The position numbers were made by a program, and so were the translations under genes. Below are positions 1-11,600 of a stretch of DNA of 64,000 nucleotides, piece after piece. Position 1 is the first letter of the stretch, and the number at the start of each line of letters is the position of its first letter. The notes beneath the pieces are model-generated. The model was not told the origin of the DNA. It searched no databases and was given only the letters and a program-made list of their open reading frames with translations. The stretch lies in the NCBI RefSeq assembly GCF_000208865.1, contig NC_018395.1, positions 2,883,920 through 2,947,919 on the forward strand. Direction: 5' to 3'. Source of the DNA: Neospora caninum Liverpool. Its lineage: Eukaryota > Apicomplexa > Conoidasida > Eucoccidiorida > Sarcocystidae.

Positions 1-162
1 GAACCCCGGTGCCGAAACACTCTTAGCGGTGCTCACCGATGGATCTGCCCGGTGCTCACTATATCGCAAGCAAAAGATGTCGAATTCTTTTCACACACTC
101 GGGATTTGTTACCTCAAAGCTGCGTATATCGCGTCACGCCAAACCGTGGTGAAACGGTCTTT

Positions 163-2600
163 TCACGACTTGGGCTTTGCTTTTGAAGCTCCACCACTAC
201 CGTGGTCTCCTTTCGCTTGCCATTTACCCGGGTGACTCGATGTGATCCACGGAATACCGTAGAGCACTGCTACACTAGGGAGGGACCGCGCGTCAGGAAT
301 GTCCCGTGCACATGGGAGGTCCGCAGATACGTCTCGGGGCGCGCCGCTTTGCTTTTTAGCCCCTAGATCCGTTGCGCCCGCAGCACTCCCGACAGAAGAT
401 TTTTTCCTGAAGTCGGACCCGGAATGCGTGTCTGATGTGGCAGCGCCGCCGCTGCGCTTTTTGTCAAGGTTCCGCAAACTCGGCTCAAGGGAGGTGCTGA
501 GCATCAGAGACAAGTGACGCGAGAGAGACCATGAACACAGGGACGCCCGCATCTTACAGAGGACGCCGATAACGCCTTCCGATTCTCTGCTCCGAAAAGT
601 GCAATTTAGGAATTGCCAGAATGCGCATTCATGTACCACATTTTCCGTCTTGGAGACATAAGACGCTCTTCTACCCTTTTCCCTCGCACCGCACATTTCG
701 AAGCAAGCACTTGTCCCCCCACTGCTGCATTCCAGTAGCAGCTTACGCAATGCTTGCCAGTGTTTGCTGGGTCATGAGCAGTTCGCTGAGAGTTCTCGCT
801 CCCTGTCTGACGGCAGCCTCTGGCGACGAGTAGTCATTCAAAACAATGGCGCTGACCCCTGAGGAACAGCAAGTGGACGACAGCAATGTCTTCTGCCGTG
901 ACTAGTGAAGGCAGGGGCATGAACGAACTGCTGCTTTTTATTGGCCCCGCTGTGCACAGACTCTCTGTGTCTTGCTGCAGAGCCGCCTCGGCAGGTGTAC
1001 GCCAAAGAAGGAACAAAGACCTACGGCGGACGAGAGCCTTGTGTGGTTAGGAAAAGTCTTCGTCGGTTAAGAAAGGCGTAGGCACATGTGGTTGGATACG
1101 TGCCTGGAAGACTCATGCTCAGTGTCCAAAACATTCACAAACACGGCTATGGAAATAGGTATGGAGTCGTACGCGCCTTGAAGAGAAAGGAGGAGCACCA
1201 AGTCACAATCGCCCCATGTAAATGGTATTTTCTGCTTATACATATATATATATATATATGTCTGGAGTCATACGCACCTTGAAGAGAAAGGAGGAGCACC
1301 AAGTCACAATCGCTCCATGTCAATGGTATTTTCTGCTTTATTTTTGAAGAGCGCCGAGGCAAACCGTGCATGGCGGCCTTGTGGGAGTCCCAGTCAAGGG
1401 TTCCGATCAACATCAGATGACTCAAGTCCAGGGCCAGCAGCCGCGACGAACTGATGCTGGTCCGTAAGACCGGCTCAATAGACGGAGTCCACACAACTTG
1501 AGGACTCTGTGTGCATATGCAGTCGATGAAATCCTCTGTGGTGTACCTGAGGAAGAAACTGAAAACAAAACCTTACGCGTGCGTTGGAGGGATCAACTTC
1601 GGGATGCACAGCACTGGGAATGCCCTCGTTGATATCCCCAGGCGACTCCACCGAAACGACGACCGAGGAATATACTTCAACCATTCTTCATCTCTGTGTC
1701 TTGCTTTGTGTGTGTTTTCCTTGTTTCTTCGCGCCTCTGACAACCATGCCATTTTCTTTTCTTCTTTGGGTTTGGGCGATTGTGGGCTCTAACGGAGCAA
1801 AACCACTGGTTTCGACGAGTGCCCCGAACGCGGGAAAGCGCACCGCTCTAAACTGGCTGAGCCGGCCAGGCTGCACATGCAGCTCCATTACCTTGCACAG
1901 TGATTTGGACGATCGGAGGCGATCAAGTCGTGGGCCGCCGCTGCCTGATCATTGCTCTTTTGTTGACCTGTTGGAGAAGACGGAAGCCGCTCCTCATACT
2001 CGCCTTCCTCCGTGGCAGGGTCAGCTAGCACGATCACGCTTTCTTTGGCGAAACTTAGGTTCATGTCTGAGACCGATCGTCTGTTGGGTGTAGAGAAGGC
2101 CCCCTCAGCCTGAAGCATTCGGTGGGCGAAAAAGTGAAGACTGTAGTCTCTCGAAACGCGTGATCCAAAGAGCTTGACGGTAACATCGAACTTCTCAAAC
2201 GCAAACGGGACGAGACAGGGATCTAGCAGCAACAAAAGGTGTTGCGGCTGGCATTCTCGGCTCGGTCTGTTTTCCTGGAAAGCTTGTGCGCGCTCGTAAA
2301 GGGAAGCGCGATGCAATTTTAGCTCGAGGTTTTTCATCAAGTGCACCAGAATGGCTTCGATGTGCGGGTTCGGAGTCTCGGAGTCTACGTCGGCCATTCT
2401 CAGCTGCGGAGGTAGCGCGACTTTTTCGACAAAGTAACAGACCGACTCGGCGCCTCCCTCCCCTCCTTCGAGTCCTTGCAGAGTGAGAGCTGCCGCCAAG
2501 TACAAAGACTGGTCCAGGCACTGGAGCGACACCACGCACAGCTGCCGAGGACAGATCTGCTGAAGAATCATTCGGGATGTCAGTTGCCATACGCTGTTTT
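163..2600 (-). other. CFAP46: CFAP46 C-terminal region with CHAT/separase-like motif order, apparently non-catalytic
   Basis: Exons are 1892 to about 2590, one near 1.58-1.68 kb, 1278-1558, 747-858 and 163-496. The last three join in consistent phase (281, 112 and 334 bp). Motifs in order: LLLLLDPCLVPFAFEKFDV followed by SRDYSLHFFAHRM; FFLRYTTEDFIDCI; LLALDLSHLMLIG; SDCDLVLLLSLQG; VSAIVLNDYSSPEAA; and near the end SVAVLYGIPW. CHAT peptidase domains follow the same order: a D-G-x-L...P-F-x-A-L segment, a HxxxHG segment, VVLSACETG, G-A-R-S-V-V-x-S-L-W, and F-V-L-x-G-D-P-W. The expected His and Cys are not present here, so a pseudo-enzyme fold is inferred. The C-terminus ends in a Gly/Ser/Lys tail. 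Confidence 0.6.
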
Positions 2601-5600
2601 GAGCTCGCCAAAACGGGCTTTTCCTGGAAAGACACCTGGGAATCCATGGAACAACACACAAAGCAGGCGAGGACGCGCTCCGCCACGTTGGGAGTGCGCA
2701 ACTCGGCAAACAGGCGTTGCGGATGTCACAGCTCCAGGGTACACTCTGTTTCCGCTTCTGGTCGCGTTCAACCGGGAACTCGCCGGAAGAAAACCCACGC
2801 ATCGAAAAAGCTGCTGACATCTTACAGGCTCCATCTCGAGCATCTATGTGCCCGGTGGGAGTTCCAGGCGCAGCCTCTTTTTCGAACTCCCTTTGTGTGT
2901 CTAGACGGGGATCTTCCCGTCCTGGCGTCAACGCGCCATCAGCAACTTACGCCTCCAACTGCTGGACACGCTCGAGTCCGGCCGGATGTGCCCACAGTTT
3001 CTGCAGGCGCCGAAGTTCATCCCCGAAAACGTTTTCCAACACCGTTGGATCCGAAAGACTCTGATGGATCCATTCGGCGCGGTGGACGGTCTGGAGCGCC
3101 TGCAAAGTTGTCAGGGAGTGAAAGGTTCTCTCCACGCTGTCGTTGCTGGTGTTGCCGCCGCCATAAGTGTGAAGCGTATGGCCAATCGCCTTGGCTCGAT
3201 CGTACATTCGAGCAGCAAGACAGTAGAAGAAGCAGTTTTCAACCTCCTTGAGAGCCGCCGAAAACTGACTGCTCTCCACCGGCGCTCGGAGAGGAGTCCC
3301 CTGCCACGGCGGAACGCGCGACGCCGGCGGATTTCCCGCTTGGCCTTTCCCCTTGGGAGGCACTGCTGAGACCTGCGAGAAGCGAACACGCCGCCAGCCG
3401 CAACTTTTTTTCAAGAGTTCGGGGCGCACGGTTTGACAGTGCTTGGGCACCGCACTCGCTACCTGCGCCGGCGCTGTCGCCTGCGCGTTTCGCCAGGTGA
3501 CTCAGGGCAATCTTACAGCCCATCACAAACAAACAAGACAGCTGCAGAGGAATAGGACAGACGACCCTGACAAAGAAAAGACTGGAGGCAGTTTGACGAT
3601 GATGCACGTTCATCTGCAAAGGCCAGCGGTTCCGATGGTTCTCCGGGATCTCACCTCCACCAAAAAAGTTCGATAGTCCTCGATCTCCATCCGAACGCGA
3701 CTGCCCGATGCTAGAATGTCGGTATCCCACAGCTGAAGGACCTATCGGGCACGAGGAACAGGTTCACGGATGGCGGTGTCTGTTGTCTCCCTTCTTGCAT
3801 TGAGTCAACAGAGACACAAGCTTTCGTCTGCCGATGTGTTCACTCCCCGTGAGGTGTAGACAGGTGAAGCGTCAAGACGGCTGTGAGGCAAATTCTTTAA
3901 AACCTTTGTAACCTAACCAGTGGGGGTGGCCCAATGCGGTGTCGGCGATTCTGCGTTCTTAACTTGTCAGCGGCGAAAGAACTGGTCAACGCAAGCCGGC
4001 CTCAGTCTCACATCCGAACTTTTTGGCACACTTGGCGTTTTGCTTCTCGCGAAGATAACGTGCAAATGCGGGAACTGACGGCGCAGTCCCCGACGGAATG
4101 AATGACGCCCTCGCATGTTCATGCGTGAGACCCAGCGTGTATAGGCAGCGCGAACGTTCTGTGGAGCTTACAAATTCCGTGTCCGTCTCGCCAGCTTTCT
4201 CCATATGGAGCACTTCTTGATCAGCATGAGCAACGCACAGGTTGAGCAGCGCTACTTCACTTAAGAGGGATGTCTCCATTTCGTTCAAACTGAAAACGGG
4301 AGCGTGGCCAACACCTCGTACACTTTGCAGCACCTGCCGCCGGAGCTCAGCGATTTCTCTCTCGGCTTGTTCCTTTAAAGCCTGGTACGGCATCGCGCAC
4401 AGATCGGACAGGCTGTCGAGAGCCCGGCGCAGAAGCCTCCTCGCGTCCTTGAGTTGGCCGGCGCGATGATCCAACTGCCGAGCACTCTTCCTCAGCCAGT
4501 CGTCGACGGCGCTCTTTTCGCGTGAGGCCGTCAGAAACTCCGCCATTCCGGTCAGCGAACACATGGAGTGGGGCGTCATCGGGCACGTGGAAACAGTCAG
4601 ATAGGCAGGATCTAGCAGCTGTGTGTAGCAGGAAAGGCGCTCCAAGCGCGCCCGAACGACGCCGAAGAACTTCACGGATTGGTGCAGCGATGACAGCATC
4701 TCCGGCGGCTCAAGACGGACGTTGTGGCGAAGGCTTGGCAAAACAATCCGGTCTCCGATCACCTGAAAGAAACGGACCGAGGCCTACACACTTTCCAGCC
4801 AGGACTGCCCTCGCACTTCAGGTGGGGCGACAACTCCGCGCCATGGAAACGATCCGCCTTCCCAGAGAGAGACGAGGCTCACAGAACCGAGTTGTGGTGC
4901 CGCGAAGATGTTGGACGCGGCCGGCGAAACAGGCATGGTTCGCAGACACCCCTTGAAACGCACTCTGAAGCAAAAACTGTTCCGTTAGAATTGCCGGTCG
5001 ACACCTCGCTTTCGGCGTCAGCGCGTGTCTTCAAGCTGTCCCGCAGTTTTAACATGCACACTGGGTTCCAGAAGGGGGAAGACTGTTTGTGCTTTCCTGT
5101 GTGCCTCGATCTCGTGACTTTATCCGGCACTTTTCCTTGTACCGCCTCCGTGCGAAGAGATGGACCACTGGGAATTACAAACACGGCGGGCATCGGTGCT
5201 TTGCGTACGCGGGTGCACGTGCGCACGCAAGCGCGTTGGAGAATCAGGCTTCGCTAGATGAGTGCCGGAAAGCCCCGTCTCGCCAGAGATTGCGCAGCTG
5301 GCCTTTGAAAGACTCACAGCAGCCATGCGCCGGAGACGGGAGAGAAGCGCATCGAGTTCCTGGCTGTAGGTAGGTGTGTGGAATCCTGCGCCGCGAACCG
5401 AAGCCGCTCGGGTTGGTTGCTGAAGGCCTTCACCAGCCGACCCCACTGGGTCTTGAAGGAGGATTTCGGCCACGTCACACATCTTGACGAACAAGGGAAC
5501 CAGGTGGGGAAGGATGAAACTCAGCAACGGAGACGCCAAAAAGGAATCCACTACAACCTGGACTTCCGAGAGAACCGTGTTGGCGAGCACGTCGAGGATG

Positions 5601-8600
5601 TCGGCCGGGGTGTAAACTCTCAGTCTGTTTTCTTGATCAGCTACCGCCCGTTTGATCGCCAGCAGCTTCAGCCGCGCTGTCCACAAACTCTGAAGCACGG
5701 GGCTCGACCACGCCTCTTCTTCTTCCAGCAGTGTCTCTCCGGAAATCTTTGCACGGATCGAGGCTTCGCCATTGAGTCGGCTGCAGTCGACCGACAGATC
5801 ACTTCTGAACCTCTTTGCTCCCGCGCGATGCGGCTCTTTCTTGCGACTGCACTGGTCGCCTTCCTCGAGTGCGCGCAGGGTGCCGTGGAGCAGATCGTCG
5901 AAAAGTGCCGACTTCCCAGGGCGAAAACGAACCAACTGAAAAGACACAGTCGGACCATGCGCGAGTAATTCTTTTGGCAGCTCTTCACCCAGAAAGGGGT
6001 TTGGAGATTATGGAACGCTGCGGGACACGAGCTGAGTTGCTACTGCTGTGCGAGGTCCAGGAAGCTAGTGCCACTGTTCCCTGCAAATGAGTTTCGCTCA
6101 CTGCTAGAGTTTCTGCCACGGCCGCGAGAGTCGACGCTGAAGCCCCGTCACACGCTCCACCATTCAGAGCCCGCTTCAGAAAGGCGAGCGCAGGAGCGTC
6201 GGCCTCCTCCACACAGTTCAGTGCGCCGAGGCAACCCGCCGCTCGAACGACCACGTCGGGGTCTGTAGGGTCTTCATTCTGGGCTGTCTGCAGCGCTGCG
6301 TTGGCGAACTCGAAGGCTGCTCGGCTTTCGCCCCAAACGTAGAACTCCTCTGCGAGATCGGCGAAAAGCTTGGCGGCGGAAGCCTGCTGGAACCGCTCAA
6401 CGTAGAACGAGGAGGTTGCGTCGGCTTCGCGCCCCGCTGCGGGCACGTGCGCCGACGCACACCCGCGCCCTAGTAGCGAAGACATCAACTTGCCGAGCGA
6501 CTCCAAAGTAGAATCGACTACAGAGCTCATCGCTGGTAGCGCAGCGCGCTCCTCAGGCGTCGCACTCTCGCAACCGTGGAACGCTCGTGCAAGGCGCATG
6601 CCGCACAAAGTTTGCTCGAGGTGGAGAAACGCGCTGCTGAACGACCGCCCTGGGTTCGAGTCAGCTTCTCGTAAAAGTTCGGCGTGCCGGTGCAAAACCG
6701 GAATGGCCCAGGCCTCGAGGCCGAGTTGGAAGAGAATGTTCTGTAGATTTCGGCAAGCATCCGTCGTGAGGCAGCAATTCTCGAAGCGCCTGTGCTCGCG
6801 CGAGTTGTGGAAAAGCCGAGATTCCCCAGGGTCTGTACTCGAGTCTGGAGCGGAATGAGGGTGTCTCGATATCGGCCGATCCCCGTGCACCTGCGGGGTC
6901 TTTGCCATGTCTCTGATGTCGAGCACTTTCTCGGCGAGCTCCTGGCCAGTCTTCTGCAGGAGACGGAGAGAAGCGACATCGCGCTCGACAAACTGCCCGC
7001 GTAAAAATGTGCCGACAGGAGGGCTCCCAACACTTAGGTCAAGTTTGGAAGTGAGGAGACTACGGCTGCTTCACAAAACACCACGACCGTTCGCTTCCTA
7101 AACTGAAGAGCTGCGAAACCAGGGGAAACGGAGAGACATACAAAACAGGAGAGGCCTACACGCCCAGTCTGGCGTCTACTGGGTTTGCGTGCATCTGAGG
7201 ATTTTGCGAAAAAGCACCGGCCTGAACATTGTCTCTTTAAAACGTACGTTTGAGACATCTGCATTCCCTCTGTCTTCTGTAAGCTCCATCTGGACAGCCG
7301 AGCAACGTTGGGTATCTTCCAAGGTCTCCGGGGCTGTCCCAGCGTTCTCTGAACACAAGAAGCGTGCCTCGAAACAGCACATACACTCATCCCACAGGTT
7401 GGTCCAGCGATTAGCTTTTTACGTAAGCAAGCATTAGCTACAGGCTGCTCCAAGAGTCACGAGGAACACTCTGTTTCTTTCCAGGAGAGCTCGCGAGTGC
7501 GAAAGGTGAAGCTGACGTTTCCGGTGTCTCTTAACGAGGAATTCTGTACTTTTGCGGAACACTTGAAAAGAAACCCTTGACTATCCCCGGGGCTATCTTT
7601 CTCCAGCTCATTTGGCTTTGTGTCTGGGTTATCCTAGAAGCCTTGGATCACAAGATATCTGACGCATCTTTATTTCGAAAGCGCTCGTCTCATGACACAA
7701 CTCGATTTCCTTTTCCAAGCACCCTGTTCGGCCCGCTGGCCGAGTCCCTGAGTAGCTGCGGCTCCTTCGACGCGAAGAGACAAGTCGCGTCTCACCCTAG
7801 ATGCTCCTTACCTGTTGAGTTTGCAAAGCGCTCCACTATTGCGCTGGTCGCGTCAGAGAGAGCAGCCAGGAATTCTTCCGCAACTGGAGTAGACACCAGT
7901 GCCAGTGTCTTGGCACGTTGGTAAATGTCGAATCCGAGCTCGGGGATGTAGCTCGTCTGCCTCCCATCCGATGAGCCGCCCTGCGCGCCAATTCAGTCTC
8001 TTTCCGGGAACAGCGACATTACGGAGTGAGAAGACAACTGAGTTGTTCCGCCTCAAAGCAGGGTGGTGCATGTCTTCTCCCGGAGGCCTTTTCAAGAAAG
8101 TTTCTGCTACGTGGACTTGCTTCCAGCGGAGGCTGTTGATCGCCGTTTTTCGTGCAGGCACGCTAGGGCCACGGAGGAGAGTCCAAGACGACGAACAGGA
8201 TCATGGGCTTTCGCCTGCGAACGTTTGCATGTGGACCAGGAGGTGTAGGCGACGAGTTCCGCCGCCTTCCTTTTATCCAGCATGCTTGTCGCTGAAGCCT
8301 TCCGGCAGTTGCTCCAGACGAGAAGACGCTTCACTCGTTTCACAGACGGCACTGAGTGTCGCTTGTACCCTGCCCCTCACCTTGTCGCCTCTAAAGGTCT
8401 TGAGAAGGCTGCAGCGCCGCTGCATGTCGTCAGCCTCGTCGGCGAGAGCGAGGGCGGCGTGGATGTGCTTGGCCACCTCCGACCACGGCTCTGAGGCCAG
8501 CAGGAACAGGTTTGCGAGCTCGAGGTGCGCCTCTGCAGCCTTGATGTCCGAGGAGCCCTCCATGACTTCTATGGCCCTCGCGTACAGTTTTTTTGCGTCC

Positions 8601-11600
8601 GCGTGGCCCGCCGGCAGTGCCCGGGCACAGAAGAGCAGCAGCTCTCCTTCTGAGGCAGTCTCGCTCGCTGCTTTCTCGCGGATCTCCTCAAAGGGATGTT
8701 TTTCCCTCTTGCTGATCGCCAGGAGCTGAAGCCGCAAGACCTGACTGTGGACATACTTGGGGAGCTGCAGAAAGGCCTTGTCAGCGACGGCGACGACGTC
8801 GTTCCACTCTCGTTCCGCACACAAACACGACAGAAGGGCGAGGTACATTTTGACAAGCGTCGGCAGTGCGTCTGAACGATTCGCCACGCCGACGATTGGC
8901 AACGCCGTCCGAAGCGCGTTGATCACATCCCGTCGAAGCTCCTCGACCCGAGTCAGCGCCGCGACCACGTTCCACAGACTCTGACAAGTCAAAAGCGCGA
9001 GTGAAGGATTCTTCGTTGACTTCGCGCACTGGCATGCTTGGAGCAAGTGCAGCAGGGCGAGGGACTGACAACTTGCCGCATTCGGACAGGACCTGAGGAA
9101 ACGCACACACGACTACCGAAAGCAGACAAATGGTTTCCCGACCCTCCCTTCACCGCGTGCAACATTGAGGGGCGGGCGCAACACCGCAATGGATACGCCC
9201 TCGTGAAATGGACGCGGAAAAGAAGAAAAACCCTGCAGGAGGCCAACTGAGATCACGGACCAGGTGTCGCCACACATGGGGTGAAACTCAAAGGGCGTCG
9301 CCCCCGAATGCTGAAACATCTTACCAGTCTGAATGGAGACTGGAGAGGCTCAACCCCGCAACTGCGTGGCTTATGCCGAGCCACAGCCGCTTGCGCCTGC
9401 TGAGTGCGGTCGCGAGCGTGTACGGCACGTGCTGCCTGTCCTCTCCGACGGCCTCGAGGGCGAAGGCTAGCGAGAGGCGAAGAAATAGGGAAGGCGCGCT
9501 GAAGGTCCTGACGGCGAGACGGGTCTTCATCTCTGCTTGCAACTCTCGCGCGAGCTCTGTCTCGGCGGGCATGGCTTGGATCATGTCGTAGCACCGCGTG
9601 ATCAATCCTTCTTTCACTTGCAAGTCGGTCTCCGTGGACATCCGCTGGTGGAGACACCCGCACAAACACGCCTTCAAAAGAACAGCCTGGTGTCGTGGTT
9701 CCGCCGGCGAGAGGGCATAACGTCGCCAGTCGCGAACCCGCAGGCGTTTCCTTGGTTCCACGGAGCGTCAAACCCGACACAAGCGATCAGACGAATTCTT
9801 CTTCTCTGTTATCGAGCACAACTGGATCTCCGCACTAGAGAGGACGCGACGTGCTTAATCCTTCGTGGCCCTTACGCCTGTCTACTCTTTTACGAGTACC
9901 ACAGCACGCCGCAACAGCATCTGGCTAGCGGCGGGTCTTTCCCCCCTGCAGCCCCGTCGCAGATGAACCCCACCTCCATCAGAATGACAGCTCGGATTTC
10001 CCCGCCCATGAGGTCCGAAGGCAGTTCCGCGAGAGCGCTGGGCGGCGAGGCCTTTTGTTTTGCTCCTTTGCCGGCTTTGAGAGGAGACGATGTCGGCGCA
10101 AGAGACGCGTCATTGCTGACGTTTGTCTTCAAAAGCTGCTCTATCCACGGCGAACTCGTGCAGGCTGCTGCCCCACCTTCAAAGAGAGAGGCCACGGCGT
10201 CCTTGCAGCCGTTTCGATCCAGGAAGGGGAGAGCTCGAGAGACTGCTTCTTCAGCAGCGGTTAGATTCGACATCGCCTACGTCGTGCACAGTACCAGGTA
10301 CGAACAGAGAGCAGATCGAGTGCTGTCGCGCGTTTCGGCTCGTGTGCAAAACAACGTGGAGGGTTCAACTGAAATGAAGATGGTCCATGCGTCAGGACGC
10401 TCGTTTGAAGCAGCTGAGAAGAAGCCGACCTTCAAGCGAGCGTCGTTAAAAGACCGAAGCGTTCCTTCTGCTTCGCGACGATGTCACCCTTGGCAGATGA
10501 TTCCCTCCGACAGCTAACGCGGGGGGGGGGGAGAAGAGAAGTATGAGCGGGCACGTGGCGGTGTGCATTGCCCGTCTCGGCTGACGGGGGCCTTTGACAG
10601 GGTTTCGATCATGCTTACCAGGGCGTGCTGTGTGTGAAAAAGGGTGAGGTTCTGGAGGAGAAGCTTATTTGTGGCGGGAAACACTTCGTGCTTGACCAGA
10701 AGATCTTTCTGGAGTTCTTGTACGTGCTCAAGCAAAGGTAAGTTCATGGTCCGATCAAACGCTCTGCTTTCCAAGATGTGCTTGTGCAAGTTCCAAAAGT
10801 GGATTGCGCCGTTGGCTACTAGCCAAAATTGCTCGAAGTCCTTGCTGTGGACAACGGATCACCGGCAAGGGACTATCTCGTTTCCGGGCACGTCTCCTAT
10901 ACTCGCTTCTCGTGCCGCCAGTGTTTCTACGGGGGCACAGCGGTTTGTCGAACCCCGGTGGTTCTCAGCCTCCACGTCTCTGCAACGTAGAGACACCAAC
11001 CGTCTGTGGTCCGTTGTTGAATGAAGACACGGAGTGAGGCGGAGCCGAAGCGTCGCTTTTTTCAACCTTTTTGTGTGCGCCCGTCGTCTCCCCCTGGCTA
11101 CAGTCTGTCGCCTTTGCAAGAACCAAACGGGGGTTTCGTGAAAAAATTAACCGTCTTTCCACAGACCCTCAAACCCGCAGAGAGTGCAGGTTTGAGGGAC
11201 CTGCTCGAACGCCGATCTCTCTCTTCTTTTGGCGGGCGCCAGCATCCGCCCGATGCTTACCTGAGGCGAGTGCCTACAAGCAGAAGTTGAGCAATGTCTT
11301 GTTTCATTTTCATTGCCTTTGCAGCGACTTTCTTGTGTCCCGCCGGCCTGACGGCGTTTGCCATCGAGAACTCCTCATTCTCCGTTGAGGCGCCCGGCCC
11401 CTTCCCGGTGCCAGCATCGACACCGGGGAGCTCTTTGTACTCTGTCTTGAGAATCTGACTCAAGCAGAGGGCCTGAAGAGTACAATCGCGTCGTTGGAGG
11501 CGCGGGATGCGTGGTGGACCCTCTGGCCCGTAGCAGGTCGTGGTTCCTCGTTTTTCCTGTGTCCCGCCTGTTTCGGGAGTGACGGATTTGCCGAGACGCG

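Noticed and set aside
7020..7800. Open frames in the CFAP46 region on the minus strand
   Set aside because: No helical-repeat character and no matching splice sites; treated as intron.
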